Source: Patella vulgata
Taxonomy: Eukaryota > Mollusca > Gastropoda > Patellidae
DNA: 64,000 nucleotides
Assembly: GCF_932274485.2 (NCBI RefSeq)
Contig: NC_065881.2
Coordinates: forward strand, 76,758,702-76,822,701
Direction of reading: 5' to 3'
This document shows, piece after piece, positions 55,764 to 64,000 of the stretch; position 1 is the stretch's first letter; every line of letters starts with the position of its first letter. The translations under genes and the position numbers were made by a program. The notes below the pieces were generated by a model. That model was given only the letters and a program-made list of their open reading frames with translations, had not been told where the DNA came from and made no database searches.

Positions 55764-58700
55764 ATGAAGATATCCTCAAGTATACTTCTTGCCGCATTTA
55801 CTGTGTTGGCAGTTGTGTTGACAGCTGAAGCATGTAATGAGGCAATCTGTGCTTCCCAGGTCAGCAAGTGCATGTTGATTAAATGCTGTGAATGTGACAT
55901 GAGTGACAAGAAAAACTGTAGCTGTTGTCAAGATTGTCAAGTCTGTTTGTCTAAACTTTACACAGAATGCTGTGATTGTGTAGGTTAGTATAATTTTGAT
56001 TTTAAATCACTTGTGAATGTTTCTCTTGGAAGCATGAATAATGGCTTGTTGAAACCAATAACAAACAATTCAAAAATAAAATAGAAATGAAATGCAAAAT
56101 GTGGTGAAAATTTAGATAGAGGATATGTACATATAAAATGTAAGCTTATAGAAAATACTAGAAAAGGTGCGAGTGGTCGAGTGATCTACAGCGTGTACTT
56201 TAAGTGGCATGTCGTGGATTTGAAACCCAAGGGGTAGTGTTACATCCTAAACCTAGAATTCATTGTTTTTCTCTATGTCCTCCAGTTTCCTCCCCACTGC
56301 TAAAGATCCCTATGCGCTAACCAATTATTGAATCAAAATTGAACCATATGTTAGTCCCGTATTGACCTAGTTTGTGTTGAGTGGATGTTAAACCCCATTT
56401 CTCTGTCTATTTTACAGGTTTATGTGCCAAACAAGATCCTCATGACACCCCACGTAAAACTAGCTCTATTGAAGATTTGAGTGATCCTATCCCAGAATTA
56501 TTTAACGTATTAACTCAACAAGATGATCACTTATTGCGCTGGACATCTACATCTTATGCTGTCCATCCTGATAGCATGTTCTTTAAACCTGGTAATAGTC
56601 TTGTACCAAATATGGAATTCTCTTCTTCACTTGGTAAGTTGAGTTGTTTTTCTTTCTTCTAGCTGTAGCTGTGCAAGAATTGCTACCTACATGTATGCTA
56701 CAATGTAACGAAGCACAATAAACTATAACACACTTAGCTATGGAAAACAGCTACTCATATATTTGGGCAAAAATACTCTTCTAAACCTGATCCAAATATA
56801 TTAATACATGTGGGTATAATGTGGCTGTTTTCCATAAGCATACAGTTTATTTCTCTATCCAGTTACTACATGTATAGTAAGTGCAGGAGGACTGCACTAC
56901 ACACCAATCCGATTAAAATACAGATCTATATTTTGTTTGTTTTTTTATATACTTTTGATGGCCTACACTACATGAAGATCTGCCTGGTTGTAGTGGAAGG
57001 TCGTGTCAGGGGTCATACATGTATGAGCGGCTTTTGACGCTATGACGTCAGACATTGATTAATCAATCAGCGTTGACATTTCTAGTGGTTTACTCATAGT
57101 TCCGTGCACTGCCTGCCAACAACTCGCTGTAACAGACCGTTTCATTGGCTAATCCCTCGCATCAACCAAAATGTGGCTTATATACATGTAACAACTCTTC
57201 CAGATCCTAATGTTGTGTAGACAAGTAAAACCAAATTTCGAACTATGTAAAGCGAAACAAAATAGATCTGTGTTTTAATCAGATTGCACTACACACAAAC
57301 AAAACTGACCAGGCACAAACTACACAGACATTGTAAGCAATAAACAACAAGAGATTGCTACGTCAGTATAATTATGAGTGAAAAATACCAATTATCTCTT
57401 CATTTCAAATCAAATGTTACAGCTGTCATAATCCCGAAGACCACCTCTAAATGTTATTTCATTAGGTTGGGCATGTACATGACATGTACACAAATAAATG
57501 GTATCAAGACAGGAATAACCAGACATACGTATTGCTTTCATTTTTCATGGATCAGTGACTAGATGGGTTTTTTTTTTTTCAATTTTGATATGAGTCACAT
57601 GTTGGACACCTGGTTGTTTTTATCAAGACGTTTATATCTGAGATTTCTAAATATACATGTATATATAATAACGGTTTTAAAACATGGAAGAATATTAAGA
57701 TTTCATGCTCTGTTTGTTTTGAGCTACTAGGGTTGAATACAAATTATAGATTGGTAAATAATTAAACAGTCTATTATATATATTGTTATGTAAAGTTATG
57801 TTATGTCCTGATGATGCCCGTGGGAAAATATTAGATAGTGATTAAACAATTAATAATGGTATATAGTTGTTCAATTCATACTATTGGATATATCTATATA
57901 TATAATCTATTTAATAATTAACACAATAGCGTACATGTATATGACTTTAATTGTTTTATTGGATGCTCTTTATCAAATATACAAATACCGGTACTAATTC
58001 TTTAGAGATATTTAACAACTGAATAGACCAATAAACTATTATAGTTACGGAAAACACCTACAAATTTATTTGGGCTGAAAAGTTGAGAGAATACTCTTCA
58101 AACGTTCGCTAAAATCAATTAGTAATTTTTCTTCCATTAGGAACAGTAGAACAATTTCATTTCATTTCCTTTTCTATTTTGCTCTGTACAAACTTACAGG
58201 AGGAACATTGAATGGGCTGCGTCTGTACTTCTGTCCTTCCGTCCAGGTTTTGTTTCCAGACTAAACTCATAAACCTTTCACAATATCTTTATGTATCTTT
58301 TACACATTAACCTTTTATAGTAATTGTGCCTTTTGCGAATTAAGAATTTCTCATACTTAATAATTTTGTGTTTCCATGGAAAACTAATTTATCATAGTTT
58401 ATTGTACAAATACTACCTTTTTTGCTAAAACTAAGAGAATTGGCATTCCCCCCAACACCACCAACTCACAGCCACCCCAAAACGAATGCTCAATGCACAA
58501 ATGTCCCTACCTATTGTATTCTAAATGGAGTAGCTTTAGTTATGTTTATATGGTAAATTGTTTGTATTCGATAATAGTCAAATTTGTTGAAATGTTTCAG
58601 ATGCAGGTAAGTCATTGGAGAAGGCTATAGAGGAAGAATTGTTAAGTCGACAGAATTGCACAGTAGCCTTCATGTCTCAGTGTATGTCCATCAGAAAATG

Positions 58701-58932
58701 TAAACAATCCTGCAAGTCTATGGGTGCTGCCAAATATCGCTGGTTCCACGACAATGGCTGCTGTCAGTGTATAAGCTCTACATGCATTGACTATGGTTTA
58801 AGTGAACCCAAGTGTCTGAGGTGTCCCTCAGAACAAGATTTACTTCTTGAGCATGAATTAATTGATGAAATTAAAGTGGGGGGAAAGGGGGAGATTAAAA
58901 CAGGGGCAGAAACTGTTACAGACAACTTATGA
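55764..58932 (+). CDS. TWSG1: Twisted gastrulation (secreted BMP-binding modulator), 3 coding exons
   Basis: Coding exons 55764-55983, 56418-56633 and 58601-58932 join in phase to 255 aa. The signal peptide ends at AEA23. The N-terminal cysteine-rich BMP-binding module (24-73) has the family signature CNEAICASQVSKC and ends CCDCVG; N51CS matches the conserved glycosylation site. The central part has DTP..TSSIEDLSDPIPELF, also conserved. The C-terminal cysteine-rich module (about 160-220) has C-x-S-I-x-x-C-K and the invariant SMGAAKYRWFH, then ECIDYG-type TCIDYG and CLRC. Vertebrate TWSG1 is about 223 aa; this one has an extra acidic tail, 221-255. Role known for the family: it binds BMPs and Chordin extracellularly and tunes dorsoventral signalling. 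A splice acceptor 8 bases before the ATG (at 55756) shows that the 5' UTR is spliced. Intron 1 ends in a SINE; intron 2 holds a terminal-inverted-repeat element. Confidence 0.95.
56163..56405 (+). mobile_element. SINE A whose tail forms the acceptor tract of TWSG1 exon 2
   Basis: GAGTGGTCGAGTGATCTACA head, TCCTCCAGTTTCCTCCCCAC core, and tail TTAAACCCCATTTCTCTGTC running straight into TATTTTACAG and exon 2 at 56418. Confidence 0.85.
56905..57286. mobile_element. Non-autonomous TIR element, family CAATCYGATT, copy 2 (382 bp)
   Basis: Begins CAATCCGATTAAAATACAGA and ends GATCTGTGTTTTAATCAGATTG-like sequence. Flanked by a perfect 10-bp direct repeat, CACTACACAC, at 56895-56904 and 57287-57296. 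It lies in TWSG1 intron 2. A 9-10 bp duplication suggests Mutator-like mobilisation (inference). Confidence 0.8.
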
Positions 58933-59554
58933 ACAATTTAGAGACAGACACAAGGTATATATATGTAGTTGTCTGTGTATTAGATATTTCATTTTGGTTG
59001 TATAAATGTCCAATTGGCAACATTTTATAATGATAGCCATGGTTGACATAGATGACATGAAATTGAACAAAGATGTCTGATTGTTTTATATTGCACACCG
59101 TAACTATACAATAGTTGTTGTAACAATGGTGGAAGATGTTATTTTGTATTTTCACTGAGTTGTAGTTAAAAATATATTTAATGTGTGATATAATCAAGTT
59201 GTATTTTTTGTGAACAAGAAAGTCTTATTAAGCAATATGTATGTTTTAGTGTATAATTTGTTTTATGCAAAAAGTACCTCATAATTTACACGTATTAAGT
59301 AATGATTGCATTGTGTTGTATGGTTTTATGTTGGTTGGGGAGAGAATTTACAAATGGAAAATCCATCTATTGGGAATTCTGGGTTACCTAACTCATATGG
59401 CCTGCTTTCCATGTACGCATTTTCGCCGGTGAAAAGGTCGGTCTAATTCAAATGTAATAGGAGCGTTTCCATGTAACTTGCGAAAACATTTGTGGAAACT
59501 GCACAAAAACAAGAAAAAGGGAAAACAAGACTTAAGGGTGGTCTAATGTTGTTA

Positions 59555-59662
59555 TATGTGTGCTTCAGATCATAAGGTCTGTCATTGAATCACATGGCAA
59601 GGTTTTAATTCCCAGTTTGTATCGAGTGAACGTAAGAAAAACATTTCTCGCTCTCTCCCACT
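59555..59662 (+). mobile_element. SINE A, deleted copy
   Basis: ATCATAAGGTCTGTCATTGA and the B-box region, then directly the ATTTCTCGCTCTCTCC tail. Confidence 0.65.
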
Positions 59663-61589
59663 CTGCATGTAGAAGTTTCCAATCTCCTCAACTGGCTTTC
59701 TACTAGTGTACATTTATTGTCATCTTTAGCATAACCAAGTTGTGTAACACACCTTACTAATCTTGTCTCCGTACAGTATGTTACAGACTTACAGAGCTGT
59801 ATTGAGCCAAGATTAGTTATAACATGCTTAAAACATTGGTTAGGTCCAAGTGGTATTTTATGAAAATCAATATCACAAAATGAAAATCAAAATCGAAAAA
59901 TAAAAATCAAAATCGTACAATTCTTTATCGCAACTGCTGTTCTAGTTCTAGGTCAATGAGATAATTTCATTTTGATTTTTTTTTTTTCTAGTCATTAAAA
60001 ATTGGCTTTTTTTTTTTTTGACCATATTTTAGTCCCAGCTATTGTGCCTTAATTCCCAGTGAGTAATATGAAAATAGTAGGCCAAGAAATTCATAATATT
60101 TTCAGAATCTCATTCACACTAAGAAGATTATATATCACAGACTTAAACATTTGAACCTTGAAAGCTTTTTTGATAAGTATTTTTTAAAAAATGTAACAAA
60201 ACTTTATTTACACTGGTGTCTATACTCCATTTATATAGTAGAAATTTAATCTTTGAGCTCAGTTCTATAAAAAAAAAAAATGTTCAAATTGCCAACATAA
60301 GAATTCTTTTGGATTCTTGTTATTAAAAGTTGGCAAATTTTTAACTCTATATGGTATAAAATTGATGTAAAACAGAGGCCATATTCACATATATCTAAGC
60401 CAAAACATTTTAGGAATAAAAAAGCAGCCTTTTCATTATCTAAAATTTTAACCTTTAACCAATGAAACAGCTTCTTTTTTGGAATATTTTAATTAAAATT
60501 TTTGTGAATGAGAGAATAAGGCCTCTGTTCTTTACTGTTTTCTATCCTTCAATATTGATTGATGGTTGTTTATTACATGTAGTTAAAAGCTTTAATTAAT
60601 AATCACTCTATATGTCTCTTGTTTGTTTCATGTATTTATATATATATCACTATGCAAGTTCTGAACGATTGATTAACATATATGTCCATTTTATTCACTT
60701 AGTTTAAATGGAGTGCTACCTGCACATGATGTAGGAATATAAGTTGTCTTAAAGGAGCTAAATCTCTATTCTTTGGTACATTAAATGATCAAAAATTGGT
60801 CAAAAAGCACATAATAATGTAACATGAATGTATATAAACTGATTTACATTCATTTTTTTTTAAGCAGTTATGTTCATCAAAATAGAAATCGGAGAGCACT
60901 CCAAAGTGAATTGAAGTAAATGGTTAGTCCAGTCCACATCAGGATTGTAGTTTGATATTGACTTAACCAGGTACATGCTGATGTTTAGCCTTGTTCATCA
61001 AGGAGCCTCATTACAAATGACATTCATGAGTATAGCGATAACAACATCACAAACTGATTTTGAAATGTTCATTGTTTGTTAAATATTAGGATATTCGGAA
61101 TTCTTATTTTCACAGTAAAATTACAACATCGATGGACATAGACAAATATTAAATTCTAATTCGTGTTTTTCATGTGAAAGATTATGGATAATAATGAGTT
61201 AGAGATTTAGCTACTTTAATTAGGGACCAGGAAATCTCTTTATTTTAAATAAGCAAAATCCAGGCAAATAAAAATCTTGTGATGTACATATTTCGTGTAG
61301 AGCTATGATCAATGATTGAAAACACCGATAGTCGAGAATAAAATACACTTAAGCATTTACTATACTTAAAATTTACTAATGTTAAACATAAAATAAACAC
61401 AAGCATTTAATTTAAATTTACTGATATTAAACTTAGAATCAAAATGTATATATATAACTTACACTACATACTGCCTTTGTTTTGTAAATATTATATTTCA
61501 TTCATAGATACCATTTTTCATATTTTGCCCTATTATGTGTTCTCTTCTGTACTTGGCAGTTTACTTATTTGTAAGAAAATTTATGTAAA

Positions 61590-61712
61590 GGCCCGAAGTG
61601 TTAGTAAATGACTTGAACACTTGATAAAATATAATGTCCAGAAATGCTAGTAAATGACTCTAACTCTTGATAAAATGTAATGTCCAGAATTACTAGTAAA
61701 TGACTCTTAATG
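61590..61712. repeat. Three-unit tandem repeat, period about 46
   Basis: GTTAGTAAATGACTTGAACA and CTAGTAAATGACTCTAACTC begin near-identical units, each with TTGATAAAATRTAATGTCCAG. Confidence 0.8.
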
Positions 61713-62620
61713 CTTACTTATTGAAATGACTGTCATAAAATGACAATTGTTAAAGAAATTATAAAGCTGTATTTATTACAAGGCTTATCCAAATTTAATA
61801 TTGGAGATGTTTCATTTGAGGGTTGGGTATTTTTCTGCCAGCTTTTAAAAAACCCTTATTTCTAACATAATCATAATGAATTCATGGCTATTTTTTTTTT
61901 ATAGTAAAAGTTATATATGATGTATTTTGTAGTTTTATGAACAGGGTTGTGAACACATTATAGAATTATATTATTCTAATTATACAGGTAGCTTTTCATA
62001 GTCAATATACAAAACTAGCTGATTTATATATTTTTATTATTATTATAAATACTTTACACAGTACCTTTTATCCAATAAAAGTGCTAGATTCTAGAGTTTT
62101 GTTTTGTGGAGTTATTTCTTTTATTTTCATTTTGTTGATTTTGAAAATGTATTTGATTTATTCTGGTTTTATTATACGCCTTTTGTGCTTAATAGAAGGA
62201 GGAACCAGATCCACAGAACAGGTGCTTGTCAATATATGTTCCAATTAATACAGTCCCCACAAAGGTTGGGTGGTCTTGTGGACAGATATATTAAATAGGT
62301 TTCCTTCCCATTGTAGAGAAACTTACCAAGGACACATACAGTGTTCTAGTCAGCATTATTGACAATGTCGATCCATGTAGAGTATAAGGACCCACTTGAT
62401 TTAGTTGTGTCTCTGGGGGTTGGTATGGCCTAGTGGTCTACAGTGTCACCTCGCGCACCGGCAGCACCCCCCTCTCGTGAGGCCTGACCATCATCTCGAT
62501 CCGATTCATCATTGCTAATAACACTGCTGTGTTGTTGTGCCACAAACACGGGCAGGACGTTTTCCCAAACACTCACCCAATAGGTCTAATGACAAATACT
62601 CGGCCAAAGTGATTGTCAAT

Positions 62621-62749
62621 TAATATCGCCCAAAATTTGCAAAAAGTAACCATTATCTACAATTCTGTTAAGAATTATATGCATATTTACATGTATATAA
62701 CATATATTCCCTTGTAGGTCACTTTTTGCAATATTTTGGGTGATATTAA
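62621..62749. repeat. Inverted repeat, 30-bp arms
   Basis: Left arm TAATATCGCCCAAAATTTGC(AAAAAGTAAC) at 62621-62650 pairs with the right arm at 62718-62749 (GTCACTTTTTGCAATATTTT...), a few mismatches. Possibly a short MITE. Confidence 0.55.
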
Positions 62750-63368
62750 TTTTAAAAAAAAGCTCAGGACAGTATAGGAGCGAACATACGACAAAGTAAA
62801 CCTGTGATATTATTCCGACTTAACATGGCCAAAATACGCGGATTATTATATAGTAAAGAGAAATAGACCAATAACCAATGGCTTGTACACGTTATGGGCG
62901 TGGTGACCCATGATTTTGCATGAGGAACAAGATCCCGTCCGGGCCCCGAAAAAAAACTATTTATATGTGTGTGTGCAGGGAAGGGGGTTGGTGGTGGCTG
63001 ACCCTCCCAGTGCCATCTAGTAATGTTGGGCTGTGTGGAACATGCTACTCTAGCAATGTTGAGCATTATAATTATAATGTTGAAAACCGCATGCTTTTTT
63101 GCCATTAGCGAGTGTCGCAAAAACTCAAAACCATGACGCACAGCTCGTCATTGTGTCCCTCTCACTTAGCCCCTGGTGCGCACAATGATAACTCTGAAAT
63201 TAATGAAGGACAATGTAGTGTAATAATATTAAATTGCAAAGGTGTCATTGTCACATTACATAACTGTAACAGTATTCGTTTATAAATATTGTAACATTAA
63301 TTTCGTAACAAATCTGAGATTCTATTTATGAAACAAAATATATCTATAAAATAACATTATATAAAATA

Positions 63369-63418
63369 AATGGGGGTAACGTCTTACTTCTCTGCACAAA
63401 CCGGGCTAATATAGGATC
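63369..63418 (-). mobile_element. SINE B, 3' end fragment
   Basis: AATGGGGGTAACGTCTTACT and CAAACCGGGCTAATA. Confidence 0.65.
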
Positions 63419-63434
63419 AGATCTAAATATTAAG

Positions 63435-63561
63435 GCCAACTGCAGATTTCGTCAAGGTCGCAAGATGTAAGTAACGTTAGGGCACGAGATTGTGAGGTAG
63501 GTCTAGGATTAGAGCTAGCCCTTTTTACATCCCGTGACCTTTGACCAAATCTGCAGTTGGC
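63435..63561. repeat. Palindromic repeat, family AACTGCAGATTT, copy 2
   Basis: Starts GCCAACTGCAGATTTCGTCA and ends ACCAAATCTGCAGTTGGC. Same arms as copy 1 with a different loop. Confidence 0.7.
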
Positions 63562-63825
63562 ATTTACATTTAGAACTAACGCTAATGTAGACAACGGCAG
63601 TATACAATAAAAACAAACATGTTTTTAACAGAAATATACACGTGTCATTCCATGTTGGTGGGAATTACCATAAAAAGTATCTGTAAATATTTGGTTATTT
63701 TGCCTAAAAAAAAAAATAAAAATAAATAAACAAAACAGGAACTAAAATTTTACAGCAAATAGGCCGGAGGTATACAAAAATATCAAGAATTAGTTTCTAA
63801 GAATTATCGACACTCAGTTTGTTGA

Positions 63826-63900
63826 AATTTGTTCCACGGGCCACATTTAAACGCTTGACCGGCCGGATCTAGCCCATGGGCCGCACGTTTGACATCCCTG
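63826..63900 (-). mobile_element. hAT-type element terminus
   Basis: On the minus strand it begins CAGGGATGTCAAACGTGCGG followed by CCCATGGGC. This start (CAGGGRTGTCAAAC) is typical of a widespread hAT family known from many animals. Only one end is visible. Confidence 0.5.
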
Positions 63901-63921
63901 ATTTAGATAAATAACTGGCCC

Positions 63922-64000
63922 TTCTTGCTATAATAGTTCAAAAATAGATAATGTAAAATGAATATATCGAAAATTTCATACAAATTACTTTATTCTGAGC
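63922..64000. mobile_element. TTAA-flanked MITE, copy 6, cut by the window edge
   Basis: CTATAATAGTTCAAAAATAG and the following AATGTAAAATGAATATATCG match the left half of copies 1 and 5. It runs off the window end. Confidence 0.5.

Larger units (their letters stand above)
58933..62620. other. Downstream of TWSG1: 3' UTR of unknown length, then nothing recognised
   Basis: No clear AATAAA within a few hundred bases of the stop, so the TWSG1 3' end is unresolved. Holds one SINE A fragment and one tandem repeat. 62420-62470 has a tRNA-like TGGCCTAGTGGTCTAC stretch, too short to call. Confidence 0.35.

Noticed and set aside
62764-63141. 125-codon minus-strand frame
   Set aside because: Low-complexity composition, no recognisable motif, no supporting neighbours.

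Overview
This is an AT-rich, intron-rich animal genomic window with very many dispersed repeats. The recognisable host genes, the repeat style (tRNA-derived SINEs, small inverted-repeat elements, a Tc1 element) and the intron density fit a lophotrochozoan, most likely a gastropod mollusc. That placement is inference; nothing here fixes the species.

Left third (1-26 kb, + strand): two tandem, related, secreted chymotrypsin-fold genes, each cut into short exons. SPH1 (1315-7506, 6 coding exons, 286 aa) and SPH2 (15043-25840, 7 coding exons, 353 aa) have both lost catalytic residues, so they are serine-protease homologues rather than enzymes. SPH2 carries an extra phase 1-1 exon encoding six cysteines with exactly the beta-defensin spacing. 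A decayed look-alike of that exon may sit in SPH1 intron 1. A pseudo-protease joined to a defensin-type knot resembles clip-domain serine-protease homologues of arthropod immunity.

Middle (26-44 kb): mostly repeats. They include an LTR-retroelement fossil, a decayed Tc1 relic, a small hAT-like MITE, a block of tandem noncoding repeats, and one apparently intronless minus-strand gene for a leucine-rich-repeat plus coiled-coil protein (35147-36400).

Right third (44-59 kb): two well-supported genes in head-to-head arrangement. On the minus strand is an RNF114/RNF166-type E3 ubiquitin ligase (RING, C2HC, two C2H2 fingers, C-terminal UIM-like helix; 7 coding exons, 272 aa, 44474-53479). On the plus strand is the BMP-binding secreted protein Twisted gastrulation (3 coding exons, 255 aa, 55764-58932). 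Their 5' ends lie roughly 100-150 bp apart, suggesting a shared promoter. An almost intact Tc1 transposon with 34-bp perfect terminal repeats sits inside a RING-gene intron.

Two SINE families (called A and B here) occur about 19 times each and share the same 3' tail. Several repeats touch splice sites: a SINE tail forms the pyrimidine tract before TWSG1 exon 2, a triplicated 43-bp unit multiplies a splice donor in the RING gene, and a 59-bp duplication doubles a splice acceptor in SPH2. The last 5 kb hold no gene that I can support.
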